64,000 nt of DNA from Paraburkholderia dinghuensis (lineage in GTDB: Bacteria > Pseudomonadota > Gammaproteobacteria > Burkholderiales > Burkholderiaceae), in assembly GCF_003837865.1 (NCBI RefSeq), contig NZ_RQIS01000008.1, positions 62,001-126,000 of the forward strand, in the 5' to 3' direction. Position numbers and translations under genes: made by a program. How positions within the stretch are numbered: position 1 is the first letter of the stretch; every line of letters starts with the position of its first letter. The notes under the pieces were generated by a model, which saw nothing but the letters and a program-made list of their open reading frames with translations, was not told the origin of the DNA and made no database searches. Positions 9,363-18,671 of the stretch are shown here, in pieces.

Positions 9363-9875
9363 ATGGCGACCACGACTGCAAACCAGCAACCCAATAGCGA
9401 CAAATCCGGCCAGACGAAGCGGCTCCTTGTAATCGTCGCGATCGCAATCCTGGCCGCGGGCGCTGCCGCCGGCGGCATGTGGTTCTTCATGCAAGGCCGC
9501 ACGGCCAGCGCGCCGGCCGCCCCCGGTGCTGCCGCTGCGATGGCCGCGCCATCGCCCGTGCCCGTCTATTTCGCGCTCGAGCCGATGACGGTGAACCTGC
9601 AGGCCGACGACGGCGAAACGCACTACCTGCGTATCGGCCTCACGCTGAAGCTCCCGAACCAGGCAACGCAGGACATGCTGCAGGAACACACGCCAGAGAT
9701 CCGCAGCCGCGTGCTGCTCGCGCTTTCGAACAAGCATCCGGCCGATCTGTCCACGCTCGACGGCAAGCGCGCGCTCGCCACGGAGCTCGAAGTGCTGATT
9801 GGCCAGCCAACCGAACCGCGCGGCGTGCCCTTGCGCGTCGACGACGTGCTGTTCACCGAATTCGTCGTGCAGTGA
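9363..9875 (+). CDS. fliL: FliL, stator-associated membrane protein
   Basis: A 170-residue single-span inner membrane protein: a short cytoplasmic tail, a membrane helix at about residues 22-43 (LLVIVAIAILAAGAAAGGMWFFM), and a periplasmic SPFH-like domain with the family stretch VPVYFALEPMTVNLQ and the C-terminal VDDVLFTEFVVQ. FliL rings surround MotAB stators and stabilise them under load. It heads the fliLMNOPQR run. Confidence 0.96.
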   Translation: MATTTANQQPNSDKSGQTKRLLVIVAIAILAAGAAAGGMWFFMQGRTASAPAAPGAAAAMAAPSPVPVYFALEPMTVNLQADDGETHYLRIGLTLKLPNQATQDMLQEHTPEIRSRVLLALSNKHPADLSTLDGKRALATELEVLIGQPTEPRGVPLRVDDVLFTEFVVQ

Positions 9876-9966
9876 GCGTCAACCCGATGACCCAACGCGC
9901 CTGTAAGCCACGCACGCCGCGACACTCGCGCGTGTGCCGCGTCCACTTCGGGGAGAGCCACGCATC

Positions 9967-10971
9967 ATGAGCATGGGCCACAGCGAGTTCATGTCCCAGG
10001 AGGAGGTCGATGCCCTCCTCAAGGGCGTGACCGGTGAAGTCGACAGCGACTCGAACCAGGCCGACAGCAAGGGCGTCAGGCCCTACAACATCGCGACGCA
10101 GGAACGTATCGTTCGCGGCCGGATGCCCGGCCTCGAAATCATCAACGAGCGTTTCGCGCGCCTGATGCGCGTCGGCATTTTCAATTTCATGCGCCGCACC
10201 GCCGAGATTTCGGTGGGTCCGGTGCGCGTGCAGAAGTACAGCGAGTTCACCCGCAACCTGCCGATCCCGACGAACCTGAACCTCGTTCAGGTCAAGCCGC
10301 TGCGCGGCACGTCGCTGTTCGTGTTCGACCCGAACCTCGTGTTCTTCGTGGTCGACAACCTGTTCGGCGGCGACGGGCGCTTCCATACGCGCGTCGAAGG
10401 GCGTGACTTCACGCAGACCGAGCAGCGCATCATCGGGAAGCTGCTCAATCTCGTGTTCGAGCACTACACGACCGCATGGAAAAGCGTGCGGCCGCTGAAT
10501 TTCGAATACGTGCGCTCCGAAATGCACACGCAATTCGCAAACGTTGCCACGCCTAACGAGATTGTGATCGTCACGCAGTTCTCGATCGAGTTCGGTCCGA
10601 CGGGCGGCACGCTGCATATCTGCATGCCGTACTCGATGATCGAGCCGATGCGCGACGTGCTCGCCTCGCCGATCCAGGGCGACGTGCTCGACGTGGACCG
10701 CCGCTGGGTGCGCGTGCTCTCGCAGCAGGTGCAGGCCGCCGAGGTCGAACTCGTCGCCGATCTCGCGCAGGTCCCGGTCACGTTCGAGAAGATCCTGGAC
10801 ATGAGAAAGGGCGACGTGCTGCCGCTCAACATTCCCGAGCACATCGTCGCCAAGGTGGACGGCGTGCCGGTGATGGAATGCGGCTACGGAATTTTCAATG
10901 GTCAATACGCGTTGCGGGTCCAGCAGATGATCAGCGCAGCCGACACGATGAAGGAAAGTGGAGATGAGTGA
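9967..10971 (+). CDS. fliM: FliM, motor switch protein (CheY-P target)
   Basis: A 334-residue C-ring protein. The N-terminal peptide (MSQEEVDALLKGVTGE, residues 9-24) is the CheY-P binding segment. The middle CheC-like domain contains RLMRVGIFNFMRRTAEISVGPV and FVVDNLFGGDGRF, and the C-terminal SpoA domain has VTFEKILDMRKGDVLPL. The ATG at 9967 was chosen because GGGGAG lies 11 bases upstream; the ATG at 9973 is an alternative. The end overlaps fliN by 8 bases. Confidence 0.97.
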   Translation: MSMGHSEFMSQEEVDALLKGVTGEVDSDSNQADSKGVRPYNIATQERIVRGRMPGLEIINERFARLMRVGIFNFMRRTAEISVGPVRVQKYSEFTRNLPIPTNLNLVQVKPLRGTSLFVFDPNLVFFVVDNLFGGDGRFHTRVEGRDFTQTEQRIIGKLLNLVFEHYTTAWKSVRPLNFEYVRSEMHTQFANVATPNEIVIVTQFSIEFGPTGGTLHICMPYSMIEPMRDVLASPIQGDVLDVDRRWVRVLSQQVQAAEVELVADLAQVPVTFEKILDMRKGDVLPLNIPEHIVAKVDGVPVMECGYGIFNGQYALRVQQMISAADTMKESGDE

Positions 10972-11446
10972 CGTGAACGGTACGCCCGGCGACGAGCCGG
11001 TGCTGGAGCCAGGCGCCGAAGCCGCCGCGCAGGCCGCCGAGGCTGCACAGCCCGGTGAGGAAGAGTCGCTCGACGACTGGGCAGCTGCGCTCGCCGAGCA
11101 GAACGGCAACGAATTGACGGCGGAGCCGGCCGCGACTGCGGGCGTGTTCCAGCCGCTCTCGAAGGTGACGCCGACCACCACGCGCAACGACATCGACCTG
11201 ATCCTGGACATTCCTGTCCAGATGACCGTCGAACTCGGCCGCACCAAGATCGCGATCCGCAACCTGCTGCAGCTCGCACAGGGCTCGGTGGTGGAACTCG
11301 ACGGCATGGCGGGCGAGCCGATGGACGTGCTCGTGAACGGCTGCCTCATCGCCCAGGGCGAAGTCGTGGTGGTCAACGACAAGTTCGGTATCCGCCTCAC
11401 CGACATCATTACGCCAGCCGAGCGGATCCGGAAGCTCAACCGATGA
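10964..11446 (+). CDS. fliN: FliN, motor switch protein
   Basis: A 160-residue C-ring protein. A variable acidic N-terminal half (residues 1-75) precedes the SpoA domain: DIDLILDIPVQMTVELGRTKI, RNLLQLAQGSVVELDGMAGEP, and KFGIRLTDIITPAERIRKL. It forms the base of the C ring and docks FliH. The ATG at 10964 is preceded by AAGGAAAG and overlaps the fliM stop. A GTG two codons earlier is possible but less likely. The stop overlaps the fliO start (ATGA). Confidence 0.96.
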   Translation: MSDVNGTPGDEPVLEPGAEAAAQAAEAAQPGEEESLDDWAAALAEQNGNELTAEPAATAGVFQPLSKVTPTTTRNDIDLILDIPVQMTVELGRTKIAIRNLLQLAQGSVVELDGMAGEPMDVLVNGCLIAQGEVVVVNDKFGIRLTDIITPAERIRKLNR

Positions 11447-12066
11447 ATGTGCAGGATGGTCGCGGCGCGGCTCGCAGGGTTGCGCCGGTGATGGAACCGG
11501 CGAAGGCATTCGCGTCGTCGGCTGCGATCGTTTCGCTTTTCGCGACCCTCGCGATCTTCGCCGCGACGCCGCTCGCCGCTCGCGCAGCCGATCTCAACGC
11601 GATCAATCAGGCCGCTCTCGCGGCTTCCGGCGCGTCCGCCCCGGGCGCGACTGCGCTTGGCGCGGGCAGTGCCGTTCCGGCGCTCGGTTTCGGCGCCGTC
11701 ATGCAAACCGTGTTCGGTCTCGCGATCGTGATCGGGCTGGTGTTCGGCTGCGCGTGGCTCGCGCGCCGGCTCGGCCTGCAAGGCGGGCCGCGCAACGCGC
11801 TCGTGAAGACGATCGGCGGCGCGTCGCTCGGCGGCAAGGAGCGCGTGGCCGTGGTCGAGATCGGCGATACCTGGCTCGTGCTCGGCGCGGCGCCCGGCAA
11901 CGTGCGGCTCTTGCACACCATGCCCGCCGGCACCGTCCCCGATACGGCCCAGACCAGCGGCACCCCCGGCCCCGCCCTGCAGGGCAGCTTCGGACGACGC
12001 TTCCGTGACGCGCTGAAAGACGAAGCCGGTAAACGTTTCAGGCGTCACGCCGGCGGAGCGCAGTAA
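11443..12066 (+). CDS. fliO: FliO, export gate assembly protein
   Basis: A 207-residue protein with an N-terminal signal-like segment (about residues 24-49, ending AARAAD) and one clear membrane helix at about residues 87-106 (VFGLAIVIGLVFGCAWLARRL). A small cytoplasmic beta domain follows, with the family sequence GGASLGGKERVAVVEIGDTWLVLGAAPGNVRLLH. FliO helps assemble the FliP ring of the export gate. Family members vary greatly in sequence, so the position between fliN and fliP is part of the evidence. Confidence 0.9.
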   Translation: MNVQDGRGAARRVAPVMEPAKAFASSAAIVSLFATLAIFAATPLAARAADLNAINQAALAASGASAPGATALGAGSAVPALGFGAVMQTVFGLAIVIGLVFGCAWLARRLGLQGGPRNALVKTIGGASLGGKERVAVVEIGDTWLVLGAAPGNVRLLHTMPAGTVPDTAQTSGTPGPALQGSFGRRFRDALKDEAGKRFRRHAGGAQ

Positions 12067-12882
12067 ATGCAGAGCAGTTCCCGCAGTTCCACCTCAGCAG
12101 GGCGCGCCCGAATCCCGTCACTGGCGAAATCGGCCCTGCCCCTCGCCCTGACCTTCGGCGCCGCCGCGTTCGCGCTCGCGGTGCCGCATCTGGCGCACGC
12201 GCAGTCCGCGGGCCTGCCCGCCTTCACAGCAAGCCCCGGCGCGGGTGGCAGCACGACCTACACGCTGAGCGTGCAGACGATGCTGCTGCTCACGATGCTG
12301 TCGTTCTTGCCGGCGATGGTGCTGATGATGACGAGCTTCACGCGCATCATCATCGTGTTGTCGCTGCTGCGCCAGGCGATCGGCGCGACGACTTCGCCGC
12401 CGAACCAGGTGCTCGTCGGTCTTGCGCTCTTTCTCACGCTGTTCGTGATGTCGCCCACGCTCGACAAGGCGTACAACGACGGCTACAAGCCCTTCGCCGC
12501 CGGCACGCTGCCGATGGAGGACGCGGTCTCGCGCGGCGTCGCGCCGTTCAAGACTTTCATGCTGCGCCAGACGCGCGAATCGGATCTCGCGCTCTTTGCG
12601 CGCATTTCGCACGCCGCGCCGATGCAAGGTCCCGAGGACGTGCCGCTCACGCTGCTCGTGCCGTCGTTCATCACGAGCGAGCTGAAAACCGGCTTCCAGA
12701 TCGGCTTCACAATCTTCATTCCGTTCGTCATCATCGACATGGTCGTGGCGAGCGTGCTGATGTCGATGGGTATGATGATGGTGTCGCCCATGACGATCTC
12801 ATTGCCGTTCAAGCTGATGCTGTTCGTGCTCGTCGACGGCTGGCAACTCTTGCTCGGCTCGCTCGCGCAGAGCTTTGTCTAA
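12067..12882 (+). CDS. fliP: FliP, export gate core subunit
   Basis: A 271-residue polytopic protein. A cleavable signal peptide is predicted up to about residue 46 ([12 protein letters not shown]). The conserved gate core follows: [55 protein letters not shown], and the C-terminal helices around [22 protein letters not shown]. Five FliP subunits with FliQ and FliR form the export channel. It starts immediately after the fliO stop. Confidence 0.98.
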   Translation: MQSSSRSSTSAGRARIPSLAKSALPLALTFGAAAFALAVPHLAHAQSAGLPAFTASPGAGGSTTYTLSVQTMLLLTMLSFLPAMVLMMTSFTRIIIVLSLLRQAIGATTSPPNQVLVGLALFLTLFVMSPTLDKAYNDGYKPFAAGTLPMEDAVSRGVAPFKTFMLRQTRESDLALFARISHAAPMQGPEDVPLTLLVPSFITSELKTGFQIGFTIFIPFVIIDMVVASVLMSMGMMMVSPMTISLPFKLMLFVLVDGWQLLLGSLAQSFV

Positions 12883-12894
12883 GGAGAGACGCCT

Positions 12895-13164
12895 GTGACG
12901 CCCGAATCGGTCATGACGCTCGCCCACGAGGCGATGGTCGTCGCGCTCTTGCTCGCGGCACCGCTTCTGCTCGTGTCGCTTACCGTCGGTCTCGCGGTCA
13001 GCCTCTTCCAGGCGGCCACGCAGATCAACGAATCCACGCTCTCGTTCATCCCGAAGCTCATTGCGATCGCCGTTACGCTCGTGATCGCGGGCCCGTGGAT
13101 GCTCACGACGCTGCTCGACTACATGCACCGCATGTTCACGAGCATTCCGCAGATCGCGGGCTAG
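12895..13164 (+). CDS. fliQ: FliQ, export gate subunit
   Basis: An 89-residue protein with two membrane helices and the family segment VSLFQAATQINESTLSFIPKL. It starts at GTG preceded by AAGGAGAG, 13 bases after fliP. FliQ forms the outer layer of the FliPQR export channel. Length equals that of enteric FliQ. Confidence 0.97.
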   Translation: MTPESVMTLAHEAMVVALLLAAPLLLVSLTVGLAVSLFQAATQINESTLSFIPKLIAIAVTLVIAGPWMLTTLLDYMHRMFTSIPQIAG

Positions 13165-13204
13165 GCGGCGCGCGCCGCCGCCCGCGTCCGCGTTCCCCAC
13201 TGCG

Positions 13205-13996
13205 ATGTTCACGGTCACCTACGCCCAGCTGAACGGCTGGCTCACCGCATTTCTGTGGCCGTTCACGCGCATTCTCGCGCTCATCGCGGCCGCGCCCATC
13301 CTCGGCCACCGCTCGCTGCCGACGCGCGTGAAGATCGGCCTCGCTGGGTTCACCACGCTGATCGTCGCGCCCACGCTCGGCGCCATGCCGCAGGCCACGG
13401 TGTTTTCGGCCGAGGGCGTCTGGATCCTCGCGAACCAGTTTCTGATCGGCATTGCGCTCGGTTTCGTCATGCAGCTGGTGTTCGCGATCGTGAGCACCGC
13501 GGGCGAACTCATGGGGCTCGGCATGGGCCTCGGCTTCGCCACCTTCTTCGATACGATGGCCGCAAGCAACCAGTCGGCAATCTCGAGCGTGCTCAACATG
13601 TTCGCGATGCTCGCGTTCCTCGTCTTCGACGGGCATCTGCAGATGATTGCGGCGCTCGTCGCGACGTTCCAGTCGGTGCCCATTTCCGCCAATGTGCTCG
13701 CGGCGCCGGGCTGGCGCATGCTGGCCGAGTGGGGATCGGTGATCTTCTCCTCGGGCATGCTGCTCGCGCTGCCGGTGGTCGTCGCGCTGCTCATCACCAA
13801 CCTCTCGCTCGGCATCCTGAATCGCGCGGCACCGCAGATCGGTATTTTCCAGGTCGGCTTCGCGGTCACGGTGCTCGCCGGTCTGCTGCTCTCGATGCTG
13901 ATGGTGCCGAACATGATTCCGTTTTTCGCGCGGCTGTTCGATAGCGGGATCGAGGAAATGGGCCGCGTGGCGGAAGCGCTGCGGCCACCGGGCTAA
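13205..13996 (+). CDS. fliR: FliR, export gate subunit
   Basis: A 263-residue protein with about six membrane helices and the conserved stretches FTRILALIAAAPILGHRSLPTRVKIGL, GLGMGLGFATFFD and NRAAPQIGIFQVGFAVTVLAGL. One FliR completes the FliP5-FliQ4-FliR1 channel and contacts FlhB. It is the last gene of the plus-strand fliL-R run; the convergent flgL ends 121 bases beyond. Confidence 0.97.
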   Translation: MFTVTYAQLNGWLTAFLWPFTRILALIAAAPILGHRSLPTRVKIGLAGFTTLIVAPTLGAMPQATVFSAEGVWILANQFLIGIALGFVMQLVFAIVSTAGELMGLGMGLGFATFFDTMAASNQSAISSVLNMFAMLAFLVFDGHLQMIAALVATFQSVPISANVLAAPGWRMLAEWGSVIFSSGMLLALPVVVALLITNLSLGILNRAAPQIGIFQVGFAVTVLAGLLLSMLMVPNMIPFFARLFDSGIEEMGRVAEALRPPG

Positions 13997-14034
13997 GCCG
14001 GGTCGAGCGCGGGGAAGGGAAACAAGGCGGGAAG

Positions 14035-14071
14035 TGTGCGCGGGAATCTGAAACTGAAACGCCCGCGCACA
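14035..14071. terminator. Possible bidirectional hairpin between fliR and flgL
   Basis: Arms TGTGCGCGGG and CCCGCGCACA enclose a 17-base loop between two convergent genes. There is no clear T run, so this is a weak intrinsic terminator candidate or a transcript-end stabiliser. Confidence 0.35.
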
Positions 14072-14116
14072 GCAGACAGCGCAGCGCGCATGCCGCGCGC
14101 CGCGCCCCTGAAGAGA

Positions 14117-15625
14117 TCAGGGATTGAAGTACTGGAACAGCGACAGCGACTGGGTCTGCGCAAACACCTTCTGCGAGGCCGAAAGCGAACTCTGAACCTG
14201 CGTGTACTGGCTGATCGCCTTCGTCAGGTCGACGCTCGTGAGGGTCTGGAGGTTCGTCGTCACCTGCAGCGCGTTCGTCGACGTCACGGTCTGCACCGCC
14301 TGCAGTTCCTGCTCGCGTCCACCCACCGACGCATGGATCGTGACCACGTTGTCCAGCGAGTTGCTCATCTGGGCGAGTCCCGTCGACAGCGCGTTCTGCA
14401 TCGTCGCCGTGGCCGTGGCGTTGTCCTGCGCCGGGTTGTTCAGCGCCGCGATCATGCTGTCGAGCGTGGCGAACACGTCGGTGTTCCCCGAGTTCGTCGC
14501 CGGCGTCACCGTGAACGAATCGCCTGCTGCCGGCGCGTCCGAGATCGCCACGTTCATACCGGTGCCGAGCGAAATATTCGCGCCGTCGGTATAGACAGTG
14601 CTCACAGGCGCGACAGGCGGGTTCGCCGAAGTATCCGTGACGGTTGCGTACATGGAGCCGCCGGCCTGCGACGCGCTGAACGAATCACCGGCGTTGGGCG
14701 TGCCCGAGATCGACGTGCTCAAACCGGAACCGAGCGCAATCGCCGCGCCGCTGGTATAGGGGGCGGTCACCGCCGCCACGGACGGGTCCGAAGTGTCCGT
14801 GACCGTGTAGTTCAGGACGCCAGCGACATTCGAGAACGAAATCGTGTAGTTGTCGTTGTTCGTGGACGCCGTCGTGTTCGTCACCGATACCGCGCCCAGC
14901 GCGCCGCTACCGGTGTTCGCCGGACTGGCGGGACCCGCCGTGAACGAAATCGAGTAGCTGTCGTTGTTCGTGGCCGCCGACTGGTTCGTGATCGTGACGC
15001 CGCCGATCGTGCCATTGCCGGTGTTGGCCGGATTGCCGGCCGGCACGGGCTGCGAGCCGAGCGACTGCACGCTCATGAACACCGACGCGCCCGTGTCGCT
15101 GACCGGAATATTGCGCGTGCCCGTCACCTGGACCGTGCGCTGGCCCGCGTCGCCGTTGTACGTGACGCCGCCGCCGGGGTTGTTCGTGAACACCTGAGTG
15201 GTGTTCTGGAAGCCCGAGAAAATCGAATTGCCCTGGCCGTCGGTCGTGTTGGCGAGCGACATCAGTTCGTTGCGGTAGCCCGACAGCTCCTTGGAGAGGG
15301 CTGCGCGGTCGGTGTCGTTCAGCGTCCCGCCCATCGCTTGCTGAATCAGCGAGTTGATGCTCTGCATCGTCGTCGTGACGCTCGTGAGCGTGGTGTCCTC
15401 GGTCTGGAGCGACGAGAGCGCCGAGGTCTGGTTCGACGAGTACTGCGTGAGCGTCGCGCTCGTGGCCGACAGCGTGACGGCCTGCGCCGCCCCAAGAGGA
15501 TCGTCGGCGGGGTTCGAGATCGCCACGCCCGACGAGACTTGCTGTTCGAGCTGGAGCATCTGGGACTGCTGGTTCTCCATCGTCGCGACGCTGGAGGAAT
15601 AAAGCTCGGAAGTTGCGATACGCAT
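14117..15625 (-). CDS. flgL: FlgL (HAP3), hook-filament junction protein
   Basis: A 502-residue protein, much longer than enteric FlgL (317). The flagellin-like ends are intact: N-terminal MRIATSELYSSSVATMENQQSQMLQLEQQVSSG and C-terminal heptads ending LSLFQYFNP. The extra length lies in the surface region (about residues 180-375), which holds two kinds of internal duplication: a short TNNDSYSISF-type unit twice and a longer unit TDTS...YTDGA...GTGM...AGDSF twice. FlgL with FlgK adapts the hook to the filament. It lies 12 bases after flgK, in one operon. Confidence 0.95.
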   Translation of the reverse strand: MRIATSELYSSSVATMENQQSQMLQLEQQVSSGVAISNPADDPLGAAQAVTLSATSATLTQYSSNQTSALSSLQTEDTTLTSVTTTMQSINSLIQQAMGGTLNDTDRAALSKELSGYRNELMSLANTTDGQGNSIFSGFQNTTQVFTNNPGGGVTYNGDAGQRTVQVTGTRNIPVSDTGASVFMSVQSLGSQPVPAGNPANTGNGTIGGVTITNQSAATNNDSYSISFTAGPASPANTGSGALGAVSVTNTTASTNNDNYTISFSNVAGVLNYTVTDTSDPSVAAVTAPYTSGAAIALGSGLSTSISGTPNAGDSFSASQAGGSMYATVTDTSANPPVAPVSTVYTDGANISLGTGMNVAISDAPAAGDSFTVTPATNSGNTDVFATLDSMIAALNNPAQDNATATATMQNALSTGLAQMSNSLDNVVTIHASVGGREQELQAVQTVTSTNALQVTTNLQTLTSVDLTKAISQYTQVQSSLSASQKVFAQTQSLSLFQYFNP

Positions 15626-15636
15626 GGGTCAGCGCC

Positions 15637-17655
15637 TCACTGAAAAATGCCGATCAGGGTCTGGAACAGCGAGGCCGCGGTCTGGATCACCTTGCTGTTG
15701 GCCTGATAAAGCTGCTGGTACTGCATCAGTTTCGCCGCTTCTTCGTCCAGGTTCACGCCCTGGACCGATTGCTGCTGCGACGTGAGCTGCGTGACGAGCG
15801 ACTGCTGCGACGTGCTCGACGCCTGAAGCAGCGTCGCCGTGTTGCCGATCGAGTTCACGTAGTTCGCGTAGGCGCTGGTCAGCGTGGTCGTGCCGTTGAG
15901 CACCGTGCTCGACGTGAGGTTCGAGATCGCGAGCGCATTGCGGCCGTCCTGCGAGCCGCTGGTGTTCGCCGCGATCGTGAACGTGTCGTTGTTCGCCGGC
16001 GCGCCGCTCATCGTGAAGCTGACGTTGGTCAGGCCGGTGGTGGTCGGACCGGTAACGCTGATCGTCGCGCCGGTGCTCGAATCGTAGTTCACGCTGGTGA
16101 CCGCCGGCGGACCGGCCGACATCGTCGTCTGGACCGGTAGCTGGCCCGGCACGGTGACCGTGACGATGGCGTTGGCCGGGAAGCCCGAGAGCGTGCCGAC
16201 GGTGCCCGTAGCAGGCGCGGTATAGGTGAGCGTGAGCGGCGTGGCCGGGACCGCATAGCCGGACGTGACCGTGCCCTGCGTGACGGTGGCCGTGCCCGCG
16301 TTCGACGTGCTGGCCGACACGAGCACCGGCGACGCCGCTGCGATGTCCGCCGGGTTGGTCGTTGCGACGGAGAAGCCGTTGAGCGCGCCCATCGTCGGTT
16401 CGATCGAGTACGTGTCGCCGCTGTTCATCGCGCCCGACGTCGCCGTGATCGAGAGACCGCCCGCCACGAACGGCGTGCCCGCGCTCGGCGCAGTCGTCGT
16501 CGTGCCGACGACCGTGCTCGTCGTTACGTCGGTCAGCGTGTACGTGCCGCCGTTATACGAGAGCGCGTAGTTGTCCGTGGTCGGCGTCGTCGGGTTGGTC
16601 AGCGTCACCGACAACGCCGCGTTGCCGGTGTTGTTCGCGTAGCCCGTGACGAGCGCCGAATTCACGTTGAAGAGCGCGGTGCCGGCCGCGCCCGCGAGGT
16701 TGATGCCCAGTGCGTTCTGGCCGTTGACCTGTGCCGCGAAGCTCGTCGCGATCGCACCGAGCTGCGCTTCGGCCGGATCGAGCGTCTGCGTCAGGAACGA
16801 GGTGAGACCGCCCAGCGTACCGCCCTGAATCGCGCCCGAGCCGAGTTGCTGGGGCGCTGCCGTCGTGCCGGGGAGGCCGGCCCACTCGACGGTCAGGTCG
16901 GCCGGATTGGTGTTCGACGGCGCGGTCGTGAGGTTGTAGCTCTGGGTGCTGACCACGAGCGGCTGGCCGTTGCCGAGGAACAGGCTGTAGCCGCCACTGT
17001 TCTGCACGACCTGCACACCGACCAGTTTCGAGAGGTTCGCCACCGTCTGGTCGCGCTGGTCCTCCAGTTGGAGCGGCTGTTGGCCCGACGAACTTGCGGC
17101 CGTGATCTGCGCGTTCAGTTGCGCGATCTGCTTCGAGTAGCTGTTGATCTGCGTGACCGCTTCGGTGATCTGCGTGTTCACGCTCGTACGCATTGAATCG
17201 TACTGCTGGCCGGCGGAATTGAGCTGGTCGGCGAGCGTTTGTGCATCGGAGAGCGCGGTCTGGCGCGTGGCGGTGTCGGCCGGCGCATTCGCGACATTCT
17301 GCAGTCCCGAGAAGAACCCCGAGATCGACGTGGCGATACCCGACGTCGGGCTGCCGACGAGATTCGCGAGCTGCTGCGCGAGGGTTTGCGAAGCGGTCAG
17401 CGAGCTGTTCGTGGACGTCGCGTTATTGAGCTGCGTCGTCAGATACTGGCTGTAGGCACGCTGGATCGTCGTCGTGCTGACGCCGTTGCCCAGATAGCCC
17501 GAGCCCATGTTTTGCCCGTTCGTCTCGGCGTAAACGGGCGATTCGACGGTATAACCCGCAGTCGTCGAGTTGCTGATGTTCTCGCTCGACGTTGCGATGC
17601 CGAGATTGGCTGCCTGCAAACCGCTCAAACCGATCGAGAAAATATTCGTGGTCAT
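15637..17655 (-). CDS. flgK: FlgK (HAP1), hook-filament junction protein
   Basis: A 672-residue protein. The N terminus MTTNIFSIGLSGLQAANLGIATSSENISN and the C-terminal helix (VNLDEEAAKLMQYQQLYQANSKVIQTA) are typical hook/flagellin-type D0 domains. The middle holds a beta-rich insert that includes, at about residues 358-418, a module resembling the repeated unit in FlgL. A sigma-28 promoter lies about 60 bases upstream, so flgKL are late genes. Confidence 0.97.
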   Translation of the reverse strand: MTTNIFSIGLSGLQAANLGIATSSENISNSTTAGYTVESPVYAETNGQNMGSGYLGNGVSTTTIQRAYSQYLTTQLNNATSTNSSLTASQTLAQQLANLVGSPTSGIATSISGFFSGLQNVANAPADTATRQTALSDAQTLADQLNSAGQQYDSMRTSVNTQITEAVTQINSYSKQIAQLNAQITAASSSGQQPLQLEDQRDQTVANLSKLVGVQVVQNSGGYSLFLGNGQPLVVSTQSYNLTTAPSNTNPADLTVEWAGLPGTTAAPQQLGSGAIQGGTLGGLTSFLTQTLDPAEAQLGAIATSFAAQVNGQNALGINLAGAAGTALFNVNSALVTGYANNTGNAALSVTLTNPTTPTTDNYALSYNGGTYTLTDVTTSTVVGTTTTAPSAGTPFVAGGLSITATSGAMNSGDTYSIEPTMGALNGFSVATTNPADIAAASPVLVSASTSNAGTATVTQGTVTSGYAVPATPLTLTYTAPATGTVGTLSGFPANAIVTVTVPGQLPVQTTMSAGPPAVTSVNYDSSTGATISVTGPTTTGLTNVSFTMSGAPANNDTFTIAANTSGSQDGRNALAISNLTSSTVLNGTTTLTSAYANYVNSIGNTATLLQASSTSQQSLVTQLTSQQQSVQGVNLDEEAAKLMQYQQLYQANSKVIQTAASLFQTLIGIFQ

Positions 17656-17713
17656 GCGTGATCCTCGTAAACGTCCCTCCGCCCATGGCGGCCGCGTGGG
17701 TGCACTCCCCCGT

Positions 17714-17740
17714 ATAACGGCAGAACGTCGCGAAAATTGA
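17714..17740 (-). promoter_or_regulatory. Sigma-28 (FliA) promoter for flgKL
   Basis: On the minus strand TCAATTTT, 11 bases, GCCGTTAT. The spacing is canonical and the -10 GCCGNTAT is close to GCCGATAA. It lies 59 bases upstream of the flgK ATG. Confidence 0.7.
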
Positions 17741-17859
17741 GTATCTGGTTAAGTGGAAAACGTTTGGCGGGGAGGGTGTCGCGCTGCGCCGCACGCGCGG
17801 GGCAGTGCGAAGCAGGATGAGGCAGGGCGCGACACATCGCCCCGCCCTGCTGCACGGCG

Positions 17860-17940
17860 CAGGCGCGCGCGAGCGCCTGGTGGTGTCAGGCGCGCGCCAG
17901 CGCTTGGCGGTGTTATGCGCGCGCCAGCGCGCGACGCTTC
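17860..17940. repeat. Three imperfect 27-bp tandem repeats at the 3' end of ycgR
   Basis: Units 17860-17886, 17887-17913 and 17914-17940 share a GC-rich core (GCGCGCGCCAGCGC type). The third unit is the end of the ycgR coding sequence. Read on the minus strand, each of the first two would encode an ALARA ending, as ycgR itself does, and the second also keeps a stop, so the gene's last codons have been duplicated downstream. Confidence 0.6.
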
Positions 17941-18671
17941 ATTTCGACCTGCGTGATATAGCGCTGCAGGCTGTTTTCGGTCGAGCCGGGCAACGACACG
18001 AAACGCATGCCGAGGTGATAGCGGCGCTCGCCGTTGGGCAGATCGATGAAGCGCACCGCGGCCAGCGCGAGATCGACGCGCAGCTTGCCGTAAGTGCGCA
18101 GATCGACTTCGACGTCCTCCAGCACCGCACCTGCGGGGAGCGCGCCCGCACGCGGGTCGGTCGTGCGCAAGCCGAGGCCGCCGAGCGAAACGTCGTGCAC
18201 GTCGAACGCGAACGGCGAGCCGTCGGGCAGCGTACCGCGGCAGCGGCACGGATCGACCACGGGCGTGTCGACGCGAAAATACTCGCGGCGCTGCACGTAA
18301 TAGAGCACATCGGGGAACGACGCGACAAACGCGGGGCGCCCTTCGAAGTCGGTGCGACGCGGGGTGCTCGTGCTGAACTCCACGCGCACGCCGTCCGGCG
18401 ACGCAAGGAAGTGGCACTCCGGGCTTTCGAGCACGCGCTCGTTCTGCTCGGGGAGCGCGCCCCAGTCGAACACGAACGTATGCTCGCGCGTATTCACGGC
18501 GAGGATGCGGGTGACGAGCTGTCCGCTGCGGTGCTGGAGCGTCAGGAAGTCGCCGCGGTTGACGAGGTTGCGCAATTGCACACCCACCTCGAGCGGATTG
18601 CGTCGAGCGAATTCGGGGGTATCTTCCCCGTCTTCCGCCTGCTCCTGTTGATTCGTCTGAACGGTATTCAT
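17913..18671 (-). CDS. ycgR: YcgR-like flagellar brake, c-di-GMP receptor with PilZ domain
   Basis: A 252-residue protein with an N-terminal YcgR domain (about residues 25-120: NPLEVGVQLRNLVNRGDFLTL, with later FVFDWGALPEQNE) and a C-terminal PilZ domain. The c-di-GMP ligands are present: RREYFR at 128-133 and DVSLGG at 160-165. On binding c-di-GMP, YcgR contacts MotA/FliG and slows the motor. The start at 18671 was chosen for a GGCAGG site just upstream; an in-frame start at 18719 exists. A sigma-28 promoter lies about 105 bases upstream, so the brake is made with the late genes. Confidence 0.93.
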   Translation of the reverse strand: MNTVQTNQQEQAEDGEDTPEFARRNPLEVGVQLRNLVNRGDFLTLQHRSGQLVTRILAVNTREHTFVFDWGALPEQNERVLESPECHFLASPDGVRVEFSTSTPRRTDFEGRPAFVASFPDVLYYVQRREYFRVDTPVVDPCRCRGTLPDGSPFAFDVHDVSLGGLGLRTTDPRAGALPAGAVLEDVEVDLRTYGKLRVDLALAAVRFIDLPNGERRYHLGMRFVSLPGSTENSLQRYITQVEMKRRALARA

